From the NCBI RefSeq assembly GCF_016584085.1, contig NZ_NRSJ01000043.1, forward strand, positions 1 through 45,491: a stretch of 45,491 nucleotides of DNA, given 5' to 3'. Within the stretch, counting starts at the first letter, position 1; each line of letters starts with the position of its first letter. This stretch comes from Halochromatium glycolicum. GTDB taxonomy: Bacteria; Pseudomonadota; Gammaproteobacteria; Chromatiales; Chromatiaceae. The notes beneath the pieces were generated by a model that saw only the letters and a list, made by a program, of their open reading frames with translations, searched no databases and was not told the origin of the DNA. This document shows, piece after piece, positions 22,266-30,822 of this stretch. Made by a program: the position numbers and the translations under genes.

Positions 22266-24577
22266 ATGCGCTCTCTATTGGCGCTCCCGGTTTCGGTGAC
22301 GGTGCCGGAGTACTGTTGACGGTCGCGCGGGAGCCATTGTGCCAGGATATGGTCGAGCTCCTGGCGCTTGATCGGCTTCGACAGGAAGTCGTTCATCCCC
22401 GCCGCCTTACAGGCATCACGGTCACGCATCAGCGCCGAGGCGCTCATCGCGATGATCGGGATCGGGCTCAGATCGTTCTCTTTCTCGCGCTCGCGGATCT
22501 GTCTTGTGGCCTCGAGCCCATTGAGCACGGGCATCTGGACGTCCATCAGGACGAGGTCGATCTCGCGGTCTCGGTTGATCGTCTCGATTGCTTCCTGCCC
22601 GTTTTCGGCGACGATCGTGTCGACACCGAGCCGTGTCATCATCAGCCGCTCGACCGTCTCGTTGACCGGGTTGTCCTCGACGACCAGGACGCGCGCCCTG
22701 AACTGACGCGCCGGCTTGGAAGGGGACATGGTTGGCGCCGCAGCCTGCGTTGAGACGCCGAGCGCCTTCGTCACGGCCTCGTGCAGCAGTGCTTGGCGGA
22801 CTGGCTTCAGCAGGCTGATCACGATCCCGGCGCGGCGCGCATCCTCGCCTGGATAGCCCATGGAACTGAGCATCAGCAGCGGGGTCTCGGCCAGCTTGGT
22901 GTCACCCTTGATCAGCTGCGCCAGCTCTACGCCGTCCAGATCGGGCATCTGCATATCGAGGATCGCCAGCTGATACGGCTCCCCCCGATCCGCCGCCTGA
23001 TGCAGCGCCTCGAGCCCGGCCGAGGCGCCGTCCGCGCTGCTCGATTCGGCACCCAATTGCTTGAGGTATTTCTCGAGGATCACTCGGTTGGTCGCGTTGT
23101 CGTCGACGACGAGCACACGGGTTCCGAGCAGGTCAACGGGGATCGCCTCAGCCGGGCTCTGCGCGTGCTCCAGCCGAACGGTGAACCAAAAGGTCGAGCC
23201 GTGGCTGGGCCTGCTGTCGACGCCGATCTCCCCGCCCATCAGCTCGACGAGGCGCCGGGAGATCACGAGCCCGAGCCCGGTGCCCCCGAAGCGCCGCGTC
23301 GTCGAGGTGTCCGCCTGGCTAAAGGGTTGAAAGAGCCTGTCCGTCACCTCGGCGGGGATGCCGATCCCGGTGTCGCGAACGACCACCTTGATCAGCATGC
23401 CATCGGCGCCGTCGTCCTCGAGCTGCGCCTGCACGACCACCTCGCCCCGCTCGGTGAACTTGACCGCGTTCCCCATCAGGTTCGTCAGGACCTGGCGCAG
23501 TCGATAGGGGTCGCCTCGAACCCGTGACGGTACCTTGTGGTCGACGAAGCTGACGACCTCGAGGTCCTTGCCGCGGGCGTTCGATGCGACCAAGGCCGCA
23601 ACCTCTTCGATGGTCGTGGCCAGATTGAAGTCCAGTGCTTGGAGCTCGACCTTGCCGGCCTCGATCTTGGAGAGGTCGAGGATATCGTTGATGATGCCGA
23701 GCAGAACGTTGCTCGACTTCTCGGCGGTATCGATGAACTCCAGCTGCTGCTCGCTGAGATTGGCATCGCGCAGCAGGTCCAGCATCCCCATGATGCCGTT
23801 CATCGGTGTGCGGATCTCATGGCTCATAACCGCCAGGAATTGGGTCTTGGCGCGGTCTGCGGCCATTGCCTTGTCGCGGGTCTCGGCGAGCTCCTGGATC
23901 TGACGTTTGGCCTCGGTGAGATCGCGAGCGATCGCGGTAAACATCGGGTAGCGACCCACGACCACTTCACTGATCGCGAGATAGACCGGGAAGCGCGTCC
24001 CATTGCCGCGTTGGCCCTGCACCTCGAGCGCCAGATTGAGGGAGGGCTCAACCTCGGTGCGGGATGCGGCTAGCCGGATCTTGGTCTCCAGTTGCTGCCG
24101 ATACTCGGGTGTCAGCAGGAACGACAAGGGTTGCCCCCGCACCTCCTCACTGCACCGGTCGAACATGCGCTCGGCGGCATGATTGAGGGCGACGAGCCGG
24201 CCCTCGCCATCGATGTGGATCGCGCCGTCGACCATGTTGTCAACGATGGCGCGGTTGCGCGCCCGGCTCTCTGCGAGCTGGTTCATCTGCCCGCGCACCC
24301 TGCGGGCCAGGGTGAGGGCGACCAGCACCGCGAGGAGCAGCGCGCTCGCGTGCGCCCCGATGACCCAAAGACCGGCCTCTCCCAACGGCTGCGCGGTGAG
24401 GGTGCCCTGGGCGGTCGTCGCGGCGGGACGTGCTCCGGCACGATCCTGTAGGTGTTGGATCAGCCAGACATCAGCGATCATCCCTGCTGCAGCGACCAGC
24501 GCCACCAGGAGCACACCGGCGCCGATGAATCGGCGGGCGGCGCCCGGGTTGGCTGAGTTGTGCTTGACAAGAGGCAT
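22262..24577 (-). CDS. Hybrid sensor histidine kinase with PAS and two receiver domains
   Basis: The 771-residue inner-membrane sensor has helices at about 17-40 and 70-92 enclosing a periplasmic loop of only some 30 residues. A PAS domain (about 105-222) follows, then a HisKA domain with phospho-acceptor H253 (VMSHEIRTPMNG). The ATPase domain has an N box near 366-372, DTGIGIP and GGTGLGLVIS. There are two receivers: the first with VVDDN and phospho-acceptor D541, the second with VVEDN and D679 (LMDVQMPVLNG). There is no Hpt domain and no DNA-binding output, so the partner lies elsewhere. With such a small periplasmic loop, sensing probably occurs through the PAS domain or membrane. The gene is translationally coupled to a carotenoid oxygenase. 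Confidence 0.94.
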   Translation of the reverse strand: MPLVKHNSANPGAARRFIGAGVLLVALVAAAGMIADVWLIQHLQDRAGARPAATTAQGTLTAQPLGEAGLWVIGAHASALLLAVLVALTLARRVRGQMNQLAESRARNRAIVDNMVDGAIHIDGEGRLVALNHAAERMFDRCSEEVRGQPLSFLLTPEYRQQLETKIRLAASRTEVEPSLNLALEVQGQRGNGTRFPVYLAISEVVVGRYPMFTAIARDLTEAKRQIQELAETRDKAMAADRAKTQFLAVMSHEIRTPMNGIMGMLDLLRDANLSEQQLEFIDTAEKSSNVLLGIINDILDLSKIEAGKVELQALDFNLATTIEEVAALVASNARGKDLEVVSFVDHKVPSRVRGDPYRLRQVLTNLMGNAVKFTERGEVVVQAQLEDDGADGMLIKVVVRDTGIGIPAEVTDRLFQPFSQADTSTTRRFGGTGLGLVISRRLVELMGGEIGVDSRPSHGSTFWFTVRLEHAQSPAEAIPVDLLGTRVLVVDDNATNRVILEKYLKQLGAESSSADGASAGLEALHQAADRGEPYQLAILDMQMPDLDGVELAQLIKGDTKLAETPLLMLSSMGYPGEDARRAGIVISLLKPVRQALLHEAVTKALGVSTQAAAPTMSPSKPARQFRARVLVVEDNPVNETVERLMMTRLGVDTIVAENGQEAIETINRDREIDLVLMDVQMPVLNGLEATRQIREREKENDLSPIPIIAMSASALMRDRDACKAAGMNDFLSKPIKRQELDHILAQWLPRDRQQYSGTVTETGSANRERI

Positions 24578-24749
24578 CGGCTCGACAGCGATTCGGTCGC
24601 GTCAGACATGGTCGGCTGCGGCAGCTGCCAGTGCGTGTCGCCACTGGTTCGGCATCATAGCGCCCTGGGAGGCCGTCTGAAATCGATTGCCGCAGCCGAC
24701 CGTTTGTTCTGCTGCCGCATCGGGATGCCTACGGCGGCCGCCGCCGGGA

Positions 24750-26084
24750 TCAGGCGGGTCTGGAATTCGGTGCAGCCTCTGGCCTTGGGGATGCAGGCGG
24801 TCGCGGCTTGCGCAGCCGCACGTAAAGGCTGGCCAGAAACAGGAGCACGTTGATGCAGCCGACGACCGCAAAGGGTGCACGCGGATCGATGGCATCGAAC
24901 AGGCGGCCGCCGACCAGCGTGATCAGCAGGATCCCGACCGCGCCGGAGATGTTGAAGGCGCCGAGGACCGATCCGCGCGTGGCGGCCGGCGCCTCCTGCC
25001 CAATCAGCGACTGACCGGCCAGGAAGACACTGATCTGACCAATCCCGAGCAGGATATAGAAGATGATGCCATAGCTTGCGAGTGGGTCATCGAGGAGCAG
25101 CAGGGACAGGTTTCCGATCGCTGCCAGCACCATGCAGATGGCCAGAGCGGTCGCGCGGTCGAGTCGATCGAGCAAAGGCCCGAGCAGCGGCGCCCAGATC
25201 AGCGCCGCAATCTGCGCCGAGACGAACATCCAGGTCCCGGCCTTGATCGCCTCCGGCTGCGTCAATCCGGCGGCCTTACCGGCAAGCGTACCCCAGAGGA
25301 TCAGAAAGAAGGCATTGACGGCTTGATCGCCGCGGGCGATGAACCCGGCCGAATAGGCCAACAGCACGCGCGGATTGCGGGCCTCCGCGAAGCCGCTGAC
25401 GAGGAGATCCCGCACGCTCGGCCGCTGCCGGTGCTGTACCGGGATGCCGGGCTTGAGGCCGAAGCCAACCAGCAGGGCCGCCAGGATGCAGATGGCCGCG
25501 ATGACGAAATGGGTGGCTCGGCCTGCGGCGACATCGTCGAGCCCGAGCTGCGCGAAGGCGGTCGGTAGTGCACCGAAGCCCTGGATGACGGCGACACCGA
25601 GACCGCACAGGAACCCGATGATCGCGACGAGCTTGCCACGTGAGGACTCCCGCGGGTAGTCGACCAGCACCGTTGATAAGGCGGCCGTGACAGCGATGAA
25701 GCCGAGCGCGTAGACGGTGCTGCGGTAGATGAACAGCTCGGTGAGCGAGCTGGCGAAGGGGTAGAGCAGATAGGTCAGAGCGAGCAGCGCGAAGCCGCCG
25801 GCGTAGACCGCGCGGCGGCTGAAGCGGTCGACAAGCATGCCGGCCGGCACGAAGATCAGGATCGCGACGATCTCGGTCAGCGCGATCAGGTCGCCGGTGA
25901 TGCCGCCCTGCTCGGCATCCGGGATGCCGAGGTTGACGTTGAGGACATAGGTCTGGCCGACAGCAATGAAGGTCATCAGGCCGACGGAGAGGAACGCGCC
26001 GATCAGAAAGACCACTGCGTGGCGCCGGCGGATACCGTCGGCGAGGTCGATCGGGCCGAGTCTTACGCTGGAGGGTTGGGTCAT
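24750..26084 (-). CDS. MFS transporter, substrate unknown
   Basis: The product of about 444 residues has 12 predicted membrane helices. It carries the MFS loop signature between helices 2 and 3 as GMLVDRFSRRAVYAGG, and a second copy, LGPLLDRLDRATAL, between helices 8 and 9. No feature points to a substrate. Two starts are possible: GTG at 26108 and ATG at 26084. The ATG is preferred because MTQPSSVRLG leads straight into the first helix. It has 172 bases to the upstream boundary of the kinase gene and 78 to the DsrE-like gene. Confidence 0.88.
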   Translation of the reverse strand: MTQPSSVRLGPIDLADGIRRRHAVVFLIGAFLSVGLMTFIAVGQTYVLNVNLGIPDAEQGGITGDLIALTEIVAILIFVPAGMLVDRFSRRAVYAGGFALLALTYLLYPFASSLTELFIYRSTVYALGFIAVTAALSTVLVDYPRESSRGKLVAIIGFLCGLGVAVIQGFGALPTAFAQLGLDDVAAGRATHFVIAAICILAALLVGFGLKPGIPVQHRQRPSVRDLLVSGFAEARNPRVLLAYSAGFIARGDQAVNAFFLILWGTLAGKAAGLTQPEAIKAGTWMFVSAQIAALIWAPLLGPLLDRLDRATALAICMVLAAIGNLSLLLLDDPLASYGIIFYILLGIGQISVFLAGQSLIGQEAPAATRGSVLGAFNISGAVGILLITLVGGRLFDAIDPRAPFAVVGCINVLLFLASLYVRLRKPRPPASPRPEAAPNSRPA

Positions 26085-26162
26085 GGGCTCGGCTGATGCC
26101 TGATGCACAGATTGGGATCGGGGCGAGGGCGGGCCGGGGCGGTCGGCTGCCCCAGCCTGGGA

Positions 26163-26591
26163 TCAAGGGCGGATGTAGGCATACCCCTGGGATTGGAGCT
26201 CGGCGATTCGGGTGACGCCGCCTTGCTCGGCGATCTTGAGCCCGTCGATCAGCTCGTCCGGCTCCAGGTTGAGTGCGGTCAGTGTGTTGGCACAGGCCTC
26301 CACGGTGACGCCCTGCTCTTGCAGCTTCGCGACCGCGTTCCTGACAGTGGCGACGGCCTCGAGGGCGTCGAAGCGTCTGACCGCCGGGCCGTGCAGCACC
26401 AGCACCATGTTGATCTTGTCCGGGCCGCCGATGCCGTCGATGTGGTTCTGCATGTTGTTGAGCGCGAAATTGACCTTGCTTTCGTCGCTGACGTGATAGA
26501 CCACATCGAGCTTGTCATCGTCGGCGGTCGTCACGCTCGCGACCATCAGCAAGACCAATGCGAGCGGGATGGCAAGAAGGGGTTGTCTCAT
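26163..26591 (-). CDS. Exported DsrE/DsrF-like family protein
   Basis: The 142-residue protein starts with a signal peptide (about 1-23, hydrophobic LAIPLALVLLMVASVTTA). The mature part looks like the DsrE fold: DKLDVVYHVSDESKVNFALNNMQNHID, then INMVLVLHGPAVRRF, and VTVEACANTLTAL with a single cysteine in the position DsrE-like proteins conserve. Cytoplasmic DsrEFH relays sulfur in purple sulfur bacteria. This exported relative is of a common type with unknown role, and the sulfur-handling link is inference. It lies 32 bases downstream of phoH on the same strand. Confidence 0.85.
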   Translation of the reverse strand: MRQPLLAIPLALVLLMVASVTTADDDKLDVVYHVSDESKVNFALNNMQNHIDGIGGPDKINMVLVLHGPAVRRFDALEAVATVRNAVAKLQEQGVTVEACANTLTALNLEPDELIDGLKIAEQGGVTRIAELQSQGYAYIRP

Positions 26592-26623
26592 AGTGGCAGC
26601 TCCTCTGGTAGCGTTGTTGTGAT

Positions 26624-28093
26624 TTAGAGCGCGCCGGAGGCGAAATCCGCGAGCCTTGAGCGCTCGCCCCGACGCAGGGTGATGTGGCCGCTGTGCTCCC
26701 AGTCCTTGAAGCGGTCCACGACATAGGTCAGGCCGGAGGTGGTCTCGGTCAGATAGGGCGTGTCGATCTGCGCGATGTTGCCGAGGCAGACGATCTTGGT
26801 CCCCGGGCCAGCGCGCGTGATCAGGGTCTTCATCTGCTTGGCGGTCAGGTTCTGGGCTTCGTCCAGGATGATGTACTTGTGCAGGAAGGTCCGCCCGCGC
26901 ATGAAGTTCAGTGACGAGATGCGGATGCGGTTGCGCACCAGATCATTGGTCGCCGCACGCCCCCAGTCGCCGCCTTCGGTCTGGGTCAGGACCTCGAGGT
27001 TGTCCATCAGCGCGCCCATCCAGGGCGTCATCTTCTCTTCCTCGGTGCCTGGCAGGAAGCCGATGTCCTCGCCGACCGGGACCGTGACCCGGGTCATGAT
27101 GATCTCACGGTAGCGCCCGCGGTCGAGCACCTGCGCCAGCCCGGCAGCGAGGGCCAGCAGGGTCTTGCCCGTTCCGGCACTGCCGAGCAGGGTCACGAAG
27201 TCCAGGTCCGGGTCCATCAGCATGTTCAGCGCGAAATTCTGCTCGCGATTGCGTGCCGTGATGCCCCAGACATTATGGCGTTGGACGCGGTAGTCCTCGG
27301 CCAGCTCGATGACCGCCTCGGTCTCGCTGCGCTTGTCGCGGACCACGGCCTCGAAGGCCTCATCGCCCTCGAGATGCAGACACTCGTTGACGTACCAGTC
27401 GGTGACATCCGGACCGCTGATCCGATAGAAGGTACGCCCTTCCTCCTTCCAGGCGTCGACCTCCTTGGCGTTGTGCTCCCAGAAGTCATCCGGCAGCGTT
27501 GCCATCCCGGTATAGAGCAGATTGACGTCGTCGAGGACCTGGTCGTTGGAATAGTCCTCGGCGGCGATGCCGAGCACCGCCGCCTTGATGCGCAGATTGA
27601 TGTCCTTTGAGACGATGACGATCGAGCGCTCCGGGGCCTGCGCTGGGGCCTGTTCTGGGGCCTGCTCCGGGGCCTGTTCTGGGCGCTGTTCCAAGCGCTG
27701 CAGCTCGAGCGCTGTTCCGAGGATGTCGTTGTCCGCAGTCGTGCCCGGCAGCGTGCGTGCAACCGGTTGCGCGGGCCGCTCGGTCTGGAAGAAGAGCCGT
27801 CCGGTCGGTGGCTCGGTGAAGCCGCGCCCGTAATCGCTGAGCGGATGGATCGGCAGCCCCGCCTCGATCTCGTCGCGGTCGGCGTCGCTCATCAGCTGAT
27901 CGAGGAAGCGGCTGACCTGCCGAACGTTACGGGCGACCTCCGAAAGCCCCTTCTTGCCTGCATCGAGCTCTTCGAGGACGACCATCGGCAGATAGATGTC
28001 GTGCTCCTTGAACCGGAACAGCGCGGTCGGGTCGTGCATCAGCACATTGGTATCGAGCACAAACAGGCAAAGGTCGCTCTCGCGCTTGATCAT
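26624..28093 (-). CDS. PIN-domain PhoH-family ATPase
   Basis: The 489-residue protein has an N-terminal PIN nuclease domain (FVLDTNVLMHDPTAL near residue 10, a central PMVVLEELD near 40) and a C-terminal PhoH ATPase. The ATPase has Walker A GSAGTGKTLLALAAGL near 295-310 and Walker B KYIILDEAQNLTAKQM near 405. PIN-PhoH proteins are described as RNA helicase/ribonuclease pairs and are usually present once. Between the two domains lies an Ala/Pro/Gln/Glu-rich insert made of repeated EQAP units (about 27632-27690), which is unlike the family and probably a flexible spacer. The acidic residues of the PIN domain appear intact. Confidence 0.92.
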   Translation of the reverse strand: MIKRESDLCLFVLDTNVLMHDPTALFRFKEHDIYLPMVVLEELDAGKKGLSEVARNVRQVSRFLDQLMSDADRDEIEAGLPIHPLSDYGRGFTEPPTGRLFFQTERPAQPVARTLPGTTADNDILGTALELQRLEQRPEQAPEQAPEQAPAQAPERSIVIVSKDINLRIKAAVLGIAAEDYSNDQVLDDVNLLYTGMATLPDDFWEHNAKEVDAWKEEGRTFYRISGPDVTDWYVNECLHLEGDEAFEAVVRDKRSETEAVIELAEDYRVQRHNVWGITARNREQNFALNMLMDPDLDFVTLLGSAGTGKTLLALAAGLAQVLDRGRYREIIMTRVTVPVGEDIGFLPGTEEEKMTPWMGALMDNLEVLTQTEGGDWGRAATNDLVRNRIRISSLNFMRGRTFLHKYIILDEAQNLTAKQMKTLITRAGPGTKIVCLGNIAQIDTPYLTETTSGLTYVVDRFKDWEHSGHITLRRGERSRLADFASGAL

Positions 28094-28206
28094 CGGCGTC
28101 TCGGGTCGGGGAGGGTTACGGAAGCGAGTTGGCGGGCGCGGCTCGAGCGGCGATGGCCCATTCGGGGCCCAAGCCGGGGCCCATCTGGGCCCCCATTTGG
28201 GCGTTA
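28094..28206. other. Spacer upstream of phoH with GGGGCCC hairpin
   Basis: This short gap between phoH and the first palindromic element contains GGGGCCC (28176-28182) and GGGCCCC (28187-28193), which can pair across ATCT. It lies in the leader or promoter region of phoH. No T-run follows, so it is not a convincing terminator. Confidence 0.4.
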
Positions 28207-28284
28207 GCCCCTGTCCACAAATGACTTCCCGATTCTGAGGCCACCGCTCGCCGCAGCATCGGGGAGCAGATGATGGACGACTCC
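28207..28284. mobile_element. Palindromic MITE-like element, diverged copy
   Basis: The element is 78 bases long and flanked by TTA at 28204-28206 and 28285-28287. Its ends CCCTGTCCA... and ...TGGACGACTCC are partly inverted, and inner TTCCCGAT...ATCGGGGA pairs too. It shares this plan, but little else, with the 77-base copies at 28304 and 32312. No coding capacity. Confidence 0.6.
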
Positions 28285-28299
28285 TTAGTCAAGGGCACG
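28285..28299. repeat. 15-base copy of the bcp 3' end
   Basis: Bases 28285-28299 repeat exactly 28381-28395, the stop and last codons of bcp. The copy sits between two palindromic elements and 96 bases beyond the true gene end, suggesting a tandem duplication or two nested insertions. Confidence 0.8.
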
Positions 28300-28303
28300 C
28301 TTA

Positions 28304-28380
28304 GAAGCTGTCCATCAACTTCTTCCCGATTTACGGGCCAGCGCTGGGCGATCATCGGGAAGTAGAAAATGGACAGCCAC
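28304..28380 (+). mobile_element. Palindromic MITE-like element at the bcp stop codon
   Basis: A 77-base element lies between TTA at 28301-28303 and TTA at 28381-28383. The second TTA is the complement of the bcp stop codon. Inside, GCTGTCCAT...ATGGACAGC, CTTCCCGAT...ATCGGGAAG and a central GCCAGCGCTGGC form an extended stem-loop. The core 28307-28377 (71 bases) is identical, in inverse orientation, to 32315-32385. Near-perfect identity 4 kb apart implies recent movement or gene conversion. A non-autonomous transposon with a 3-base target duplication fits. No transposase is in the window. Confidence 0.75.
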
Positions 28381-28848
28381 TTAGTCAAGGGCACGGACTG
28401 CCGCCAGTACCTCGTCGACGTGGCCGGGCACCTTGACGCCACGCCACTCCTTGATCAGCTTGCCCTGCTCGTCGATCAGGAAGGTGCTGCGCTCGATGCC
28501 GAGCGATTCCTTGCCGTACATCTTCTTCAGCTTGATCACATCGAACGCCTTGCACAGGACCTCGTCTGTATCGGACAGCAAGTCGAACGGAAAGCCCTGC
28601 TTGGCCTTGAAGTTCTCTTGTGCCTTGATGCCGTCTCGAGAGGCGCCGAGGATTGCGGTGTTCGCGGCCGAGAACTCGGCATAGGCGGCGCTGAAGTCCA
28701 GCCCCTCCTGGGTGCAGCCCGATGTGCTCGCCTTCGGGTAGAAATAGAGCACCAAGCGCTGACCATGGAAGTCGGAGAGCTTCAGCCGCTTATCGCCGGT
28801 AGCCGGCAGCTCGAGATCCGGGACGGGCTCATTGAGTGTGACGGACAT
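28381..28848 (-). CDS. bcp: Thiol peroxidase of the Bcp/PrxQ family
   Basis: This cytoplasmic peroxiredoxin reduces peroxides with thiols. The 155-residue protein has the catalytic block YFYPKASTSGCTQEGLDF with peroxidatic C45. The +5 position where many Bcp proteins have the resolving cysteine is Gly, as in a subgroup common in gammaproteobacteria. The only other cysteine is C99. IERSTFLIDEQGKLIKEWRGVKVPGHVDEVL is the family C-terminus. The ATG at 28848 is chosen over an upstream GTG because a GGAG lies 8 bases before it. The neighbour is gcvR, as in E. coli. Confidence 0.94.
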   Translation of the reverse strand: MSVTLNEPVPDLELPATGDKRLKLSDFHGQRLVLYFYPKASTSGCTQEGLDFSAAYAEFSAANTAILGASRDGIKAQENFKAKQGFPFDLLSDTDEVLCKAFDVIKLKKMYGKESLGIERSTFLIDEQGKLIKEWRGVKVPGHVDEVLAAVRALD

Positions 28849-29210
28849 GAGGATCACTCCAGGGTTGACCAGTCGGGATGATGGTGCGTGCGGCCGTCCG
28901 GGTGATGACGGTCGGTTGACCCGGCAGCTGCCCGGGAGATATCAGGTCGTCCAGAGCGATTTGGAAGCATCTTTCAGTGCTTGCCGCCTGTGCCGGCGGT
29001 TGTTGGAGGCGTCATCGGCACTGCTCGACGGGCAGCGCGTATCGGGCTTTGCCCAATCGGCCTTGCCCGACCGGCCTGATGCGATCAGCCTAATGCGATC
29101 AGGGGCATTCAGGACTTCTGCGCAGATCACACTGGATTGACTGTCGATCTCACTGGACGATTGGGGGCGATTAGGGGCGATTAGGGGCGATTAGGGGCGA
29201 TCAGGAGCGC
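28849..29210. repeat. bcp-gcvR spacer with 10-base tandem array and a gcvR 3'-end copy
   Basis: No gene is seen in these 362 bases. A 10-base unit, GATTAGGGGC, is repeated about five times from 29159 to 29208 and runs into the gcvR stop. The 14 bases TCAGGACTTCTGCG at the gcvR end (29211-29224) recur at 29109-29122. Around 29075-29102 a unit like CTGATGCGATCAG is doubled. The spacer seems to be built from small duplications. Confidence 0.75.
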
Positions 29211-29750
29211 TCAGGACTTCTGCGGCTCCAGCACGGCGTCGAGATTGAGCCCGTCGCAGTAATCCATGAACTCTTCGCGCAGCGTCGCGATATGGGTGTC
29301 GGCGGGGATGCCGACGGTCATATGGACGGCGAACATCGGCGTGCCTGTGTGCGCGGCGGCGTAGGTGGTGGTCGCCATGTCTTCGATATTGATCTGGCGC
29401 TCAGCGAAGAAGCCGGCCAGGTTGTTGACGATCCCGGGATGATCCATCGCGATCACGTCGACCGCGTAGGGGAGCTTGCCGCCGTTCTGGGGGCGCGCTC
29501 CGGTGCGCTTGCAGACGATGGTCATATCGAGCGACCGCTCCAGCTCCGGGAGCGCGTTCTCAACCTTCGCGAGGGTATTCCACTTGCCTTCGACAAGTAG
29601 GATGGCGGCGAACTCGCCACCCAGGACGGTCATGCGGCTGTCTTCGATGTTGCAGCCGTGCTCGAGGATGCTCCGCGAGAGATCGTTGACCAGACCGGGA
29701 TGGTCGGCTCCGACAGCAGAGATGACGAGGTAAGTCTTGTGCGTGGCCAT
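29211..29750 (-). CDS. gcvR: Glycine cleavage system regulator GcvR (double ACT domain)
   Basis: The 179-residue protein consists of two ACT domains, about residues 6-85 (VISAVGADHPGLVNDLSRSILEHGCNIEDSRM) and 94-172 (DVIAMDHPGIVNNLAGFFAERQINIEDM). ACT domains bind amino acids. In E. coli GcvR senses glycine and restrains the activator GcvA of the glycine cleavage operon. It is divergent from dapA and upstream of bcp, the standard gammaproteobacterial order. Whether the glycine role holds here cannot be read from the sequence. Confidence 0.92.
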   Translation of the reverse strand: MATHKTYLVISAVGADHPGLVNDLSRSILEHGCNIEDSRMTVLGGEFAAILLVEGKWNTLAKVENALPELERSLDMTIVCKRTGARPQNGGKLPYAVDVIAMDHPGIVNNLAGFFAERQINIEDMATTTYAAAHTGTPMFAVHMTVGIPADTHIATLREEFMDYCDGLNLDAVLEPQKS

Positions 29751-29906
29751 GTCTCTCGTTCCTGAGGGCTCTCAGCGATGAGGGCCAAAGTGTAGCAGCA
29801 AGCGGTGATCACCGGCCAAGCGCCTGTCGGCGGTGGTGCGCTTGTAAAGCCTCAATCCCCCAAGATACCATTCTGTATCGATCTTTTTCCGATGAGTGAG
29901 GGCCCT

Positions 29907-30782
29907 ATGATCCGAGGCAGCATCGTCGCGCTCGTAACGCCGATGGACCCTGGTGGCGAGGTGGACGGCGCAGCACTCGAGCGGCTCGTCGATCTGCACG
30001 TGCAGGCCGGCACCGCCGCCATCGTCTCGGTCGGAACGACCGGCGAGTCGGCGACGCTCGACGAGGCGGAGCACTGCGAGGTGCTCGCGCGCACGGTCGC
30101 TGCGGCAGCGGGCCGGATTCCAGTGATCGCCGGTACCGGGGCGAATTCCACCATTGAGGCCATCCGGCTCACCCAATGTGCGGCGGAAACGGGCGCCGAT
30201 GCGGCCCTGTTGGTGACCCCCTACTACAACAAGCCCACCCAGGCGGGCTTGATCGCGCACTTCACCAAGATCGCCGATACGGTCGCGATCCCGCAGATCC
30301 TCTACAATGTCCCGGGCCGCACGGCCTGCGATCTGCTCCCGGAGACGGCCATCGAGCTCGCGCGCCACCCGCGGATCATCGGTATTAAGGATGCGACCGC
30401 GGACCTGGGTCGGGTTGCGTTGTTGCGCGCCGGCTGCGGCCCCGATTTCGCGCTCTACAGCGGCGACGATGGCACCGGCTGCGAGTTCATGCTCCAGGGT
30501 GGCGACGGTGTGATCTCGGTGACGACCAATGTGGCGCCGGCAATGATGGCCGAGCTCTGCTCAGCGGCGCTGGCCGGTGAGCGGGAGCGGGCGCTCGAGC
30601 TCAACGCCCGGCTCGATCCTCTGCATCGGCATCTGTTCGCCGAGTCGAACCCGATTCCGGTCAAATGGGCCTTACAACAGATGGGCCTGATCCAGACGGG
30701 CATTCGGCTGCCGCTGACCTGGCTATCAGCGCCACACCAGGCGCCGTTGCGCCAGGCCTTGGCTGAGGTGGGCGCGCTTTGA
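29907..30782 (+). CDS. dapA: 4-Hydroxy-tetrahydrodipicolinate synthase (DapA)
   Basis: The enzyme condenses pyruvate with aspartate semialdehyde, the first step committed to lysine and diaminopimelate. The 291-residue protein has normal length. It shows GTTGESATL (pyruvate site), TPYYNKPTQAGLIAHF, ILYNVPGRTACDL and IIGIKDATADLGR with the Schiff-base lysine. The ATG at 29907 is used because it gives the family start MIRGSIVALVTPM and has a purine-rich GTGAGGG upstream; an ATG at 29892 is less well placed. The gene is followed after 40 bases by bamC. Confidence 0.96.
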   Translation: MIRGSIVALVTPMDPGGEVDGAALERLVDLHVQAGTAAIVSVGTTGESATLDEAEHCEVLARTVAAAAGRIPVIAGTGANSTIEAIRLTQCAAETGADAALLVTPYYNKPTQAGLIAHFTKIADTVAIPQILYNVPGRTACDLLPETAIELARHPRIIGIKDATADLGRVALLRAGCGPDFALYSGDDGTGCEFMLQGGDGVISVTTNVAPAMMAELCSAALAGERERALELNARLDPLHRHLFAESNPIPVKWALQQMGLIQTGIRLPLTWLSAPHQAPLRQALAEVGAL

Positions 30783-30822
30783 GCCGCCTGCCTGCCCGTT
30801 CGATTCTTCGAGCAGCAACTGC

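Noticed and set aside
28176..28193. GGGGCCC hairpin as a terminator
   Set aside because: No T-run on either strand, and it sits upstream rather than downstream of phoH.
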